Assembly (NCBI RefSeq): GCF_017948245.1
Contig: NZ_CP072866.1
Location: 186,001-250,000, forward strand
Source of the DNA: Rhizobium sp. NLR16a
Lineage (GTDB): Bacteria > Pseudomonadota > Alphaproteobacteria > Rhizobiales > Rhizobiaceae
Length of the DNA stretch: 64,000 nucleotides
Direction of reading: 5' to 3'
Shown here: positions 35,166-44,437 of the stretch, piece after piece
Layout of the letters: every line of letters begins with the position of its first letter
How positions within the stretch are numbered: the first letter of the stretch is position 1
Program-made: the position numbers and the translations under genes
Notes under the pieces: model-generated
Told to the model about the DNA's origin: nothing
Seen by the model: the letters and a program-made list of their open reading frames with translations, nothing else
Databases searched by the model: none

Positions 35166-36243
35166 ATGTGGTCATCCGGTCGGGGATTTGCAGCGCGACC
35201 TTGGCGGGGACCACGAGCGTTTCCGGTCCTCCCCAGCTGACGCCGAGACGGATCTCGCGAAGCGCGTTGACGAAGCGCCCGACATCGATGTCGGGCGTGA
35301 GGTCGAAGGCGAAGAGCCCGGCATAACCCGACAGCGTCGCCCGGCCGGGATGGTCCTGAAAGGCCGGGTGGCGAACGTCGGCAATGTCGGGATGCTGTTT
35401 CAGCCGGTCGGCGAGCAGAAGCCCGCTGCGCTCATGCTCCTTGAGACGGACGCGCAGCGTGCGCATGCCGCGCAGCAGGAGCCATGCCTCGAAGGGCGAG
35501 AGTTTTGCGCCGACATAGGGATAGGAGGCCGAGTTGATCCTGGCGATCGCCTCCTTCGTGCCGACGACGACGCCGGCAACCGTATCGCTGTGGCCGCCGA
35601 GATATTTCGAGGCGGCGTGAATGACGATATCGACGCCGTGCTGGATCGGCTTCTGGAAGAGCGGCGTTGCCCAGGAGTTGTCGATGATCGTGGTGACTCC
35701 AGCCTCCTTCGCCATGGCAGACAGCGCCACGATGTCCTGAAGCTCGAAGACGAAGGAGGAGGGGTTTTCGAGATAGAGCAGCTTGGCGCCCGGCAGCGCC
35801 TTGCGCACCTCGTCGTGGTCGGAAGGATCGACGAAATCCACTGTGACGCCGAGCCTTCCGAGCAGCTTCACGAGAAGGCGATAGACGTCATTATAGAGGT
35901 GGCGGACGGCAACGACCCGGTCGCCCGCTTCCACGAGGCTCAGAATAGTCGCGGTGATGGCGGCCGTTCCGCTGGAAAAGGCGCGCCCATCCTCCGCGCC
36001 TTCGAGGCGGGCGACCAAGAGCTCGAATTCGCGGACGGTAGGATTGTCGCCGCGCGAATAGATGAAGTTGCGCGCCCGGCCGGCGAAGACATCCTCCATC
36101 GCCTCGTAGCTGTCATAGGTGAAGAGCGAGGTCTGGAAGATTGGCGGCGATACGGCGTTGAAGGCGGCCGGATCGACGGGGGTGAAGAGATCGTCGGCGG
36201 CCGCATGGGCGCCAAGGTCGCGCGGGCTGAAGGACTGGTTCAT
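35056..36243 (-). CDS. vbsL: PLP-dependent epimerase VbsL (cystathionine gamma-synthase fold)
   Basis: A 395-residue PLP enzyme of the Cys/Met-metabolism family. The cofactor lysine is Lys213 in HAASKYLGGHSD; SGTAAITATI (phosphate loop) and DNSWATPLFQKP (PLP aspartate) are intact. In vicibactin synthesis VbsL converts the L-hydroxyornithine unit to the D form, an unusual use of this fold. It is the third gene of vbsADL, 10 bases after vbsD, with AAGGATC before the ATG, and ends inside the rpoI 3' end on the other strand. Confidence 0.88.
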   Translation of the reverse strand: MNQSFSPRDLGAHAAADDLFTPVDPAAFNAVSPPIFQTSLFTYDSYEAMEDVFAGRARNFIYSRGDNPTVREFELLVARLEGAEDGRAFSSGTAAITATILSLVEAGDRVVAVRHLYNDVYRLLVKLLGRLGVTVDFVDPSDHDEVRKALPGAKLLYLENPSSFVFELQDIVALSAMAKEAGVTTIIDNSWATPLFQKPIQHGVDIVIHAASKYLGGHSDTVAGVVVGTKEAIARINSASYPYVGAKLSPFEAWLLLRGMRTLRVRLKEHERSGLLLADRLKQHPDIADVRHPAFQDHPGRATLSGYAGLFAFDLTPDIDVGRFVNALREIRLGVSWGGPETLVVPAKVALQIPDRMTTFIRFGVSEQTVRFAVGLEEPELLWSDLQQALHAARR

Positions 36244-36253
36244 GATGATCCTT

Positions 36254-37672
36254 TCATGGACAAAAGCTGGGAGGGGGACGGATAGCGCTCAGAGGTTCGG
36301 CCGAGCGCTGCCGGAGTGCGCCGATCGACCTTGCCAGGCAGAAGCATGACAGCAGGCCCGTGAGCGCCGAGGCCAGAAACATGGCTGCGAGCAGACCCGA
36401 AAAACCGAAGAAGGGCGGCAGGAGAGCAAGCAGCGGAAAGAGAAGATATCCGTTCTGCGCCAGGCCGAGGGCAAGGGCGGCTTTCGGCCTGCCCTGCGCC
36501 TGGAAGAGGATCAGCACGGTCTGCCGGATGCCAAACAGCAGGAAGGGCAGGTGGGCCGCGACGATCGCCTGGCCTGCGATCGACACCACGGGCGCATCGT
36601 CGGTGAAGAATGAGGCGAGGTGTTCGGAAAAGATGATCGCCGCCAGTCCGTAGACGCCGCCGACCGCGCTCGTGACGGCGGTCAGCATCCGGGCTGACGA
36701 GAGCACCCGTGATATATCCCCGCGGCCCCAGGCAAAACTCAGGATGGCCTGCGCGCCGAGCGAAATACCGATGACGGGAAGTGCGCCGACCGCAAGCAGC
36801 CGCAGGGCGATCCCGACTCCGGCAATGCCGTCCTCGCCATGATAGATGCCGGCCACCGACAGCATCGCGGCGATTGCGCCGGCCGTCGCAAGGCTCGTCA
36901 GCGTCGTCGGCGCGCCCACGGCAAGCACCGGCCTGAGATGCCTGAGATCGCCGAACCGCCTACCGAATGTCAGTCGGATCGTGCCGAGCCGTCTCGCGTG
37001 ATAGGCGCCGTAGATGGAGAGCGCCACGAGTTGGGAGAGGATGGTTGCCATTGCCACCCCCTGCAGGCCGAGGCCGAAGCCGAAGATCATGATCGGGTCG
37101 AGGATGATGTTCAGCGCGAAGCAGGCAACCAGCGTCCACATGCTGAAGCGGGCATTGCCCTCGGCGATCGCCAGGAAGTCGAGAATGATCTGCCCCATCG
37201 TCAGCGGGATCGAGACTGCGATGATGAGGAGATAATGCTGCGCAAGCGGCTCGATGGCGGGTGTGGCGCCGAACAGCAGGAAAGATGGGAATGCGACGAT
37301 GGCGACCGCGCTTGCCACGCCGAAGGCGATGCCGGCGGCAAGGCTGATCGAGGCAAGCGTGCTCGCCCGCGACCGGTTTCCGGCGCCGAGCGCCCGGCCG
37401 ACCTCGGTTGCCACACCGACGCCGATGCCTTCGCCGAAGGCGGCGACAAGCATCAGGATCGGCAGCACGATCATGATCGCGGCGATCTGGTCTTCGCCGA
37501 TCATGCCGACGAACACCATGTTGATGGTGTGATGCGCGGCATTGATCGACAGGCCGAACATGGCTGGCAGGCCGAGGCGCAGCAGCAGCCGGAAAAGCTG
37601 CGGGCTGGCAAGATCTTCCGGGGCAAGCCGGCGTTTGCGCAGGCTGCCGCTCATCTCGCTCATGTCGTTCAT
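36254..37672 (-). CDS. vbsD: MATE-family efflux protein VbsD
   Basis: A 472-residue multidrug-and-toxin-extrusion protein with about 12 membrane helices in two halves (PQLFRLLLRLGLPAMFGLSI at the start of the first, LRHLRPVLAVGAPTTLTSLA at the start of the second). Its start overlaps the vbsA stop (ATGA). Placement between vbsA and vbsL in an RpoI-type operon makes export of vicibactin the likely job; direct proof is not known to me. Confidence 0.87.
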   Translation of the reverse strand: MNDMSEMSGSLRKRRLAPEDLASPQLFRLLLRLGLPAMFGLSINAAHHTINMVFVGMIGEDQIAAIMIVLPILMLVAAFGEGIGVGVATEVGRALGAGNRSRASTLASISLAAGIAFGVASAVAIVAFPSFLLFGATPAIEPLAQHYLLIIAVSIPLTMGQIILDFLAIAEGNARFSMWTLVACFALNIILDPIMIFGFGLGLQGVAMATILSQLVALSIYGAYHARRLGTIRLTFGRRFGDLRHLRPVLAVGAPTTLTSLATAGAIAAMLSVAGIYHGEDGIAGVGIALRLLAVGALPVIGISLGAQAILSFAWGRGDISRVLSSARMLTAVTSAVGGVYGLAAIIFSEHLASFFTDDAPVVSIAGQAIVAAHLPFLLFGIRQTVLILFQAQGRPKAALALGLAQNGYLLFPLLALLPPFFGFSGLLAAMFLASALTGLLSCFCLARSIGALRQRSAEPLSAIRPPPSFCP

Positions 37673-38658
37673 GATGCGGGCACCCAGAGATGATCACCGA
37701 AGAAGCGCTCGCGGGTCAGCATGACGAGAAGCGCCCGCTTGTGCGGAAAATCGAAATGCTTGACCTTGGCAAAGCCTGAGCGGTCGAGATTGCGGATTTG
37801 CTGCTCGTGGCTGGCGCGCGGCTCGCCGACGATGCGCTTGGTGCGGGGATCGTCGAGGAAGATGAAATGCATCAGCGAGGGAAGCCAGGCGCTGATCCAT
37901 TTCTTGCCGCGATAATCGGGCTCGCCGATCGCCACATGCCATCCGCGATCGTAATCGTCGGCATCGTAATAGGGGCCGAGTCTGTTTTCCTTGGCCCAGT
38001 AGACCTCGAAATAGCCGAAGGGAATATCGGCGAAACTGCCGATCAGCGGCAGGATATGCGGATCGGCGATCCTCTCCTCCAGGATCTTCCGGTGCTTGTC
38101 GATCGAGCCCGCATCCTCCCAGATCGTGTTAACCTGCTCGTCGTTCATCCAGCGATGGAAGACCGCAAGATCGGTTTCGGGATCGGCCACCCTGAAGCTG
38201 ATATCCCGCTCCAGCCAGGGGATGAAGCGCTGGTAGACCGTGTCCTTCGGCTTTGCCGGCCGGCGCGGATGATAGCGACCTGCCGTCATCTCCTGCACGG
38301 GCGGCAGCGGATAGGACATCTGCGGCAGCCACGGGGAGGGCCATTGCCAGAGGATCGCGGAATCGAGCCGTCCGTCGATGCCTGCGATGTGCCGGGGAAG
38401 GCTCGCCTGATGGCCTTCGAAAGCGACCGATTTGATCGAGCGGTCTTGCGCCGTCACCGCCTCGGCGGCCGCCATGAGAAGCTCCGCCGATTGCACGGGA
38501 TTTCCCTCGTAGAAGGTCAGCAAGGCGATGCCGGCTTCGGCTTCGACTGTGAGTTCGTGATTGCCGTGTGCTGTGTGGAGATGGACGATATTGGGGGCAA
38601 GCCTGACATAGCTGCGCGCCTGCAGAACCCGCCTTTGCTTGGCGGCATCGAAATCCAT
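37669..38658 (-). CDS. vbsA: Hydroxyornithine acyltransferase VbsA (IucB-type)
   Basis: About 329 residues; the C-terminal half is a siderophore acyltransferase domain of the IucB/AlcB type (VFHRWMNDEQVNTIWEDAGS, LPLIGSFADIPFGYFEVYWA, IGEPDYRGKKWISAWLPSLM). VbsA transfers (R)-3-hydroxybutyrate from CoA to the N5-hydroxyl-amine of hydroxyornithine. ATG 38658 has a strong AAGGAG upstream; an in-frame ATG at 38700 with CAGGAG would add 14 residues and is also possible. First gene of vbsADL, behind the minus-strand RpoI-type promoter. Confidence 0.87.
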   Translation of the reverse strand: MDFDAAKQRRVLQARSYVRLAPNIVHLHTAHGNHELTVEAEAGIALLTFYEGNPVQSAELLMAAAEAVTAQDRSIKSVAFEGHQASLPRHIAGIDGRLDSAILWQWPSPWLPQMSYPLPPVQEMTAGRYHPRRPAKPKDTVYQRFIPWLERDISFRVADPETDLAVFHRWMNDEQVNTIWEDAGSIDKHRKILEERIADPHILPLIGSFADIPFGYFEVYWAKENRLGPYYDADDYDRGWHVAIGEPDYRGKKWISAWLPSLMHFIFLDDPRTKRIVGEPRASHEQQIRNLDRSGFAKVKHFDFPHKRALLVMLTRERFFGDHLWVPAS

Positions 38659-38728
38659 GATGTTCTCCTTGATCGGCAGGGCTTTTGATGCTGCGAGCAT
38701 GAAGCCCGCTCCTGCGCCGATTTGATAG

Positions 38729-38757
38729 AATGACGATCCATCCCCAGGCAGATTTAG
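38729..38757 (-). promoter_or_regulatory. RpoI-type promoter of vbsADL
   Basis: On the minus strand CTAAAT (38757-38752), 16 bases, CGTCATT (38735-38729). This fits the iron-starvation sigma consensus (TAAAT-N16/17-CGT) and matches the vbsGSO promoter facing the other way. Transcription would start about 20-25 bases before the 38700 ATG. Confidence 0.8.
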
Positions 38758-38790
38758 GGGTAAACGAAGAAAAAAATTCTCAGCAATTTT

Positions 38791-38819
38791 CTAAACTCCG
38801 GCAGGGGGGATCCGTCATT
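38791..38819 (+). promoter_or_regulatory. RpoI-type promoter of vbsGSO
   Basis: CTAAAC (38791-38796), 16 bases, CGTCATT (38813-38819), the same arrangement as the divergent vbsADL promoter. It ends 33 bases before the vbsG start. Dependence of vbsGSO on RpoI is established in R. leguminosarum. Confidence 0.8.
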
Positions 38820-38852
38820 TGCGCATGACGTCAATCTTTGCAGGAGCTTCGA

Positions 38853-39071
38853 ATGGACAATCTTGAGCCCCGCGACGATCTCTGGATCGTCGTCATCGAC
38901 ACCGAGCGACATTACTCGGTCTGGCCGCAGGACAAGCGGATTCCGGTGAGCTGGCAGGCCGCGGGTTTTGCCGGTTCGCGCCAGGAGTGCCTCGCCCATA
39001 TCCGCGAAATCTGGACCGATCCTCGCCCGCTCTCGCTGCGTTCGGCGATGGCCGCCGATGCGCGTCTCTGA
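38853..39071 (+). CDS. vbsG: MbtH-like protein VbsG
   Basis: A 72-residue MbtH-family protein, a cofactor that binds and activates NRPS adenylation domains. The family signature is DTERHYSVWPQDKRIPVSW followed by ECLAHIREIWTDPRPLSLR, with the conserved serine and tryptophans. ATG 38853 was chosen because CAGGAG precedes it; an upstream in-frame ATG lies over that site. It is the first gene of vbsGSO and partners the adenylation domain of VbsS, 18 bases downstream. Confidence 0.93.
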   Translation: MDNLEPRDDLWIVVIDTERHYSVWPQDKRIPVSWQAAGFAGSRQECLAHIREIWTDPRPLSLRSAMAADARL

Positions 39072-39089
39072 AAAGGTCTGGATGGCAAG

Positions 39090-42000
39090 ATGAACAAGCA
39101 GATTACCAATTTCGCCGATGCCCGCCCGACCGACGCTGTGGATACCGTCTTCGAGAGCTTTCCGCTGACGATCGCGCAGAAGCGCATCTGGTCGCTGGAG
39201 CAGATCGGCAATTACACGGTCTTTCCCGACCAGATCATCGGCTTGCGGCTGGGTGCCGCAATCGACGTCGAGACGATTGCCGGAGCCTGCCGTGCGCTCG
39301 TGGCTGAGAACCCGTCGCTTGCCACCCGCTTCCGTCGGCTGGCGGGCGGCCGCATCGAGCAGTATCGCGGCGCATCGAACGCCGTGCCGATGGAAATTCT
39401 CGGCAAGGAAGGAGCCGCTCTTTCCGAGGCTGAAGCCTTGGCCGCGCGAAAAGCCTTTCGCGACAGACGCTTCGATCTGCTGGACGGGCCGGGGGCGCGC
39501 ATTCAGATCATCCTGCTTGCCGATGGGCAATCAATGCTGACGATCGTGCTGCATCCGATCGTCTCAGACGACCGCGAAAAATCCGTGCTTGCCGCTTCGC
39601 TGGCGCGCATCCTCGACGGCGCGCCGGCCGGCGACGTGCAGCCGGCGGAAGTTTCGACCGGAACGCGGGAGGAAGAATGGCTGGAGACGGATGAGGCGCG
39701 GGAAGCGTTTGCCTATTGGTGCGAGACGATCGGTCTCGACTATGCGGCCTCGGCCTTTCCCACCCGTTTCAACAGCGGCGGGCTTGCGGGCGTGGCGCGC
39801 GCTGAGCATCGGTTTGCGATTGAGCCCAACCTCTGGGCCAAGCTCGAACGGCATGCACAGGGCAAGGGATACCAGATCGAGCGCGTGCTTCACGCCGCCT
39901 TCTGCGCGCTGCTGGCGCGCTACAGCGGCAACTATGCCTTGCTGACCGGGCTGCTGATCGCGCGGCCCCGCACGGAACATTTCGCCAGCCGCGGCCGCGC
40001 CGAACAGGTCCTTCCCCTCGTCCTGCCGCTCGCCTCCCGGCATTCCCTCGACCACGTTGTTGCGACCATCTCCAAGGTGACGGAGGAAGGGCTTCTCCGG
40101 CTCGTGCCGTTGGAGCGCATCACGCAGGAATTGGTGGTCGACGAAGCGGCCGCCCAGGAAGCCGTGGTCAAGGCGCTGTTCGAATTCCGCGAGCCCTATC
40201 CCGTGCCGAGAGATGCGAAAAATTTGGAACCGTCAGGCGCGCGCGCCGACAGCGAGCTTTCCCTGGTGGTCGAGGCGCGTCTGGAAGGCGGCGCATTCGG
40301 GCTGATCGACTATGCCCAGGATCTTTACGACGGTGCCGTGATCGCCCGTGTCGCCAAGCATTTCCGCCTGGTGCTCGAACAGATCGTCGCGCAGCCGGAT
40401 CTCCGGATCAAGGATATCGAACTCGTCGGCAGCGAAGAGCTCGACTGGTTGTCCGCCCCCTACGAGGATGATGTCGTCAACGACGATCGGCCGGTGCACG
40501 AACTGATCTCAACCCATTCGCGCCGGACGCCTGAAAAGACCGCGATCGTCTATGGTGACGAGGAGTGGAGCCATGGCTGGCTGGAGGCGAGCACCAATCG
40601 CCTCGGGCATCGGCTGCGGCAGTTCGGCGTTCGCGCCGAGGTGACGGTCGCGATCTTCATCAAGCGTTCGCCGGAGGCGATCGTCGGCATTCTCGCCACG
40701 CTGAAGGCAGGCGGCGCTTATATCCCGGTCGAGCCCGACCATCCGCCGGTCCGCAACCATCACATCCTGCGAGACGGCGGCGTCAAGATCGTCCTGACCC
40801 ACAGCTGGCTGCGCCATCGCCTGCCGGACGAACTCGATGCGATTATCCTCGAACTCGACAAGCTTGATCTCGAAGGCGAGCCGGAGACGCCGCTCTACGT
40901 TCCCACGCATAAGGATCAGCTCGCCTATGTCATGTACACCTCGGGATCGACCGGATTGCCGAAGGGTGTGGCCGTCGAGCACGGCCCACTGACGCATCAT
41001 TTGCAGAATACCTCGCGTGTCTACGGCATGAGCTCGGAGTCCCGCGAACTGCCATTCCTGCCCTTCAGCTCGGACGGCGGCCATGAGCGCTGGATGAACC
41101 CGCTGATGGAAGGCGGCAGCATCATTCTTCCCGACCAGCCGCTCTGGACACCGGAAGAGACGCTGACGGCGATGCGCAAGCATGGCGCCAACAATGCGAG
41201 CATCCCGACAACCTATTTGCAGCAGCTGGTGGAATGGGCCGACATTACCGACGGCGCGCCGCCGATGCGGCTTTACTCCTTCGGCGGCGAAGGGCTGGCG
41301 CAATCGACCTTCGATCTCCTGTCGCGGGCGTTGAAATCGGAATGGCTGATCAACGGCTACGGTCCGACGGAAACCATCATGACGCCGATGGTCTGGAAGG
41401 TGAGGGCCGGCACCAAGTTCCAGGGCGTCTACGCCCCGCTCGGCCGCGCCGTTGGGCTCCGGCGCGTCTATGTGCTCGACCCCGACCTCAATCCGTGCCC
41501 GATCGGCGTGACCGGCGAGCTTTATATCGGTGGTGAGGGCATTGCGCGCGGCTATCTCGGCAAGCCGGATACGACGGCGGACCGCTTCATCCCCGATCCG
41601 TTTTCGATAGAGGGCGGCCGGCTTTACCGCTCCGGCGACCTGACGCGCTGGCGCGAGGACGGAACCGTCGAATTCGTCGGCCGCGTCGACCATCAGGTGA
41701 AGTTGCGTGGATACCGCATCGAGCTCGGCGAGATCGAAGCGGCGCTGCTGCAGCAGCCCGGCGTCGGCGAAGCCCTGGTCGTGCTGCGTGATCACGATGC
41801 CGGCGGCGAAAAGGCCCTCGTTGCTTATGTCGTTCCCAAAAAGGACGAGAGGCTTGATGTCGAGACGGTCCGCGCCGGCCTCGAACGCAGTCTGCCATCC
41901 TACATGGTGCCGGCGGCCGTGGTCGAACTGGAAAAGATGCCGACCAATCCGAACAGCAAGCTCGACCGCTTCGCGCTGCCCGCACCCCAGCCGGTCAAGC

Positions 42001-43082
42001 GTGCCATCGTCGAGCCGGCGACCGCGCTCGAAGAAGAGGTGCTGGATGTCTGGCGCCAGGTTCTCAAGCTGGAAGCGATCAGCGTCGAGGATAATTTCTT
42101 CGCGATCGGCGGCAATTCGCTGGGCGCGATCCGCATCCTGTCGCAGCTGCGGCAGCGCCGGCCGAAGATCCCGCTCACCGTCGCCGATATCTTCAACAAC
42201 CCGACCATTCGCGCCTTTGCCGGCGTGATGGAGCAGGGGGAAGAGCGGGATCTTTCCGAGGTGATCGTGCTGCGGGCATCGGGCGCCAAGCCACGGCTCT
42301 ATTGCTTCCCCGGACTTCTCGTCAGCACCCGCGAATATGTGAAGCTCGTCGATTATCTCGGCGCCGACCAGCCGGCGACCGGTTTCATTTGCCATTCGCT
42401 TTCCGAAAAGAAGGAAGTCGGCGCGCCTGTTGAGGAGATCGTCGAGAGCTATGTCGACTATATCAGGAAGCACAGCGGCGGCGCGCCCTGCACTTTCCTC
42501 GGCTGGTCCTGGGGCGGGCTTCTGGCTTATGAGGCTGCCCGCACGCTTGCCAACGAGGTCGATGTGCGGATGATGGCGATGGTCGATGTTTGCGACCTCG
42601 GATCGGAATTTGCGATCGGCGCCAAGCCGCGTTTCCGGCCGGGCGAACGCGACGCGCTTCACCGGGACGTGCAGGCATGGCTGCAAAAGACGGCGATGCG
42701 GCCGGAATGGGACCGGCTGCTGTCGACGATGGATGCCGACACCTACGAGCAGTTCCTGCGCTTCGTCGGCGACGAGAAGGACCCGCTTCCCACAGACGGG
42801 CCCGATATCAGCAGCCGCGAGCATACGTTCTGGGTGCTGATCGACAATGCCCTGATCTTCCGCAAGCACCGGCTCGTTCCCCATGACGTGCCGATCTATC
42901 CCTGGGCAGCCGACGACAGCCTCAACCGCGGCCTCAACCTGATCGATTGGCGCCGCCTGTCGCCGCGCGCGCACCCGGCCGAGATCATCACCGGCACCAA
43001 CCACCTGCACATGATCGGGTCGCCCGCCTTCCACTCAAGGCTTGCCCTGCGTCTCAAGGAAACAGAGAAGGATAACGCATGA
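39090..43082 (+). CDS. vbsS: Single-module NRPS VbsS (C-A-T-TE)
   Basis: A 1330-residue synthetase with one module: condensation (about 20-450), adenylation (about 470-960; core motif YVMYTSGSTGLPKGVAVEHG near 617, NGYGPTE), carrier (DNFFAIGGNSLGAIRI, serine about 1009) and thioesterase (FLGWSWGGLLAYEA, serine about 1140, with histidine in TGTNHLHMIG). A single module must work three times and the thioesterase must join and cyclise the units to give trimeric vicibactin. The condensation motif reads LHPIVSDD where HHxxxDG is usual: the catalytic second histidine is kept, the aspartate is not in its normal place. Confidence 0.93.
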   Translation: MNKQITNFADARPTDAVDTVFESFPLTIAQKRIWSLEQIGNYTVFPDQIIGLRLGAAIDVETIAGACRALVAENPSLATRFRRLAGGRIEQYRGASNAVPMEILGKEGAALSEAEALAARKAFRDRRFDLLDGPGARIQIILLADGQSMLTIVLHPIVSDDREKSVLAASLARILDGAPAGDVQPAEVSTGTREEEWLETDEAREAFAYWCETIGLDYAASAFPTRFNSGGLAGVARAEHRFAIEPNLWAKLERHAQGKGYQIERVLHAAFCALLARYSGNYALLTGLLIARPRTEHFASRGRAEQVLPLVLPLASRHSLDHVVATISKVTEEGLLRLVPLERITQELVVDEAAAQEAVVKALFEFREPYPVPRDAKNLEPSGARADSELSLVVEARLEGGAFGLIDYAQDLYDGAVIARVAKHFRLVLEQIVAQPDLRIKDIELVGSEELDWLSAPYEDDVVNDDRPVHELISTHSRRTPEKTAIVYGDEEWSHGWLEASTNRLGHRLRQFGVRAEVTVAIFIKRSPEAIVGILATLKAGGAYIPVEPDHPPVRNHHILRDGGVKIVLTHSWLRHRLPDELDAIILELDKLDLEGEPETPLYVPTHKDQLAYVMYTSGSTGLPKGVAVEHGPLTHHLQNTSRVYGMSSESRELPFLPFSSDGGHERWMNPLMEGGSIILPDQPLWTPEETLTAMRKHGANNASIPTTYLQQLVEWADITDGAPPMRLYSFGGEGLAQSTFDLLSRALKSEWLINGYGPTETIMTPMVWKVRAGTKFQGVYAPLGRAVGLRRVYVLDPDLNPCPIGVTGELYIGGEGIARGYLGKPDTTADRFIPDPFSIEGGRLYRSGDLTRWREDGTVEFVGRVDHQVKLRGYRIELGEIEAALLQQPGVGEALVVLRDHDAGGEKALVAYVVPKKDERLDVETVRAGLERSLPSYMVPAAVVELEKMPTNPNSKLDRFALPAPQPVKRAIVEPATALEEEVLDVWRQVLKLEAISVEDNFFAIGGNSLGAIRILSQLRQRRPKIPLTVADIFNNPTIRAFAGVMEQGEERDLSEVIVLRASGAKPRLYCFPGLLVSTREYVKLVDYLGADQPATGFICHSLSEKKEVGAPVEEIVESYVDYIRKHSGGAPCTFLGWSWGGLLAYEAARTLANEVDVRMMAMVDVCDLGSEFAIGAKPRFRPGERDALHRDVQAWLQKTAMRPEWDRLLSTMDADTYEQFLRFVGDEKDPLPTDGPDISSREHTFWVLIDNALIFRKHRLVPHDVPIYPWAADDSLNRGLNLIDWRRLSPRAHPAEIITGTNHLHMIGSPAFHSRLALRLKETEKDNA

Positions 43083-44437
43083 CGGTCGCTTTTACCCGCA
43101 GGGATGCCCTCAACGAGCCGCTCGATCTTGCCGGTATCGGCATCGGTCCCTCCAATCTGAGCCTTGCCTGCCTGCTGGAATCCGTGCCCGAGGTCCGCAG
43201 CCGCTTCTTCGAGCGGCGCGGCGCCTTCGACTGGCATCCCGGCATGATGATGCCCGGTGTCGAGTTGCAGTCCTCCTTCCTGAAGGACCTCGTCACCCCG
43301 GTCCTTCCGACCAGCCGCTGGTCCTTTATCTCCTATCTGGTCGCCCATAAGAGGCTCTACGCCTTCCTGAACGCCAATTACAACGCCGTTCCCCGGCAGG
43401 AATTCGCACGTTATCTCGCCTGGGTCGCTAAGGGCGTGGAAGGCTTGCGCTTTTCGAGCGAGATCCGCGACGTCGAGCACCGCGACGACCGCTTCGTCCT
43501 GCGCTTCGATGACGGCCAGGAGGAAGCGCGCAACCTGGTGATCGGCACGGGCTCTTCGCCCTTCGTGCCCGATTGGGCAAAACCCTTCCTGGGTGCGGAT
43601 TGCTTCCATAACAGCGAGGCGAAATCGCGTCTCGGCAATCTCGGCGCTTCCCGCATCGTCGTGGTCGGCGGCGGCCAGAGCGGCGGCGAGGTGGTCGATG
43701 CGCTGCTTGGCGATCCCGGTTCGATCATGGAACTGACCTGGATCAGCCGGCGCCATAATTTCGAGCCGATCAACGATACGCCGTTCTCAAACCAGGTCTT
43801 CTCGCCGGAATATGTGCAGGCCTATCTGAAGCTCGGCGCCGAGCAGAAGCAGGCAGCTCTGACGAACTCGATCCTGACCAGCGACGGCCTGTCGATTTCG
43901 ACGATCCACTCGATTTACCGCCGCCTCTACGCGCTGCGTTACCTCGAGCCGAGCGCGCTCAATGCATCCCTGTCGCCGAACCGCGATGTGATCCAGATGG
44001 AGCGAAACGGCAATGCCTATCGGCTCATCGTCCGAAACCATTTCGACGGCGGCATAGAAGTGCTGCATGCCGATGCCGTCGTACTGGCGACCGGCTACAG
44101 GTTCCGATTGCCGGACGCGCTCGGCTCGCTCAGCGAAAGGATAAGCCTCGACAGAAATGGTTATCCCACGCTGAACGACGATTACACCATGCAGTGGACG
44201 GGCCCGAGGACCAACCGGCTGTTCGCGCAGAATGCCGGCCGGTACTCGCACGGCATCGCCGACTCGCAGCTCAGCCTGATGGCCTGGCGCAGCGCCGCCA
44301 TCGTCAACGCGCTTCTCGGCCGGCAGCATTTCGATGCCGAACCAGACAATGCACAGTTGATCTGGGCGACGCAGCCCGCTTCCGCCATGCCACATCAGCT
44401 GCGGGCCGGCTATTCGGACGGTATGCTGTCGTCCTGA
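43079..44437 (+). CDS. vbsO: Ornithine N5-monooxygenase VbsO
   Basis: A 452-residue flavin N-hydroxylase of the PvdA/IucD family. The FAD motif is LAGIGIGPSNLSLACLLE near the N terminus, the NADPH motif is IVVVGGGQSGGEVVDALL (about 195-212), and the late ATGYRF is present (VVLATGYRFRLP). It makes N5-hydroxyornithine, the first step of vicibactin synthesis. It overlaps the vbsS stop by 4 bases (ATGA) and its last 28 bases overlap the convergent vbsP gene. Confidence 0.93.
   Translation: MTVAFTRRDALNEPLDLAGIGIGPSNLSLACLLESVPEVRSRFFERRGAFDWHPGMMMPGVELQSSFLKDLVTPVLPTSRWSFISYLVAHKRLYAFLNANYNAVPRQEFARYLAWVAKGVEGLRFSSEIRDVEHRDDRFVLRFDDGQEEARNLVIGTGSSPFVPDWAKPFLGADCFHNSEAKSRLGNLGASRIVVVGGGQSGGEVVDALLGDPGSIMELTWISRRHNFEPINDTPFSNQVFSPEYVQAYLKLGAEQKQAALTNSILTSDGLSISTIHSIYRRLYALRYLEPSALNASLSPNRDVIQMERNGNAYRLIVRNHFDGGIEVLHADAVVLATGYRFRLPDALGSLSERISLDRNGYPTLNDDYTMQWTGPRTNRLFAQNAGRYSHGIADSQLSLMAWRSAAIVNALLGRQHFDAEPDNAQLIWATQPASAMPHQLRAGYSDGMLSS

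Noticed and set aside
40509..43034. 841-codon minus-strand open frame opposite vbsS
   Set aside because: Shadow of the NRPS gene, whose domains and motifs are clear on the plus strand.
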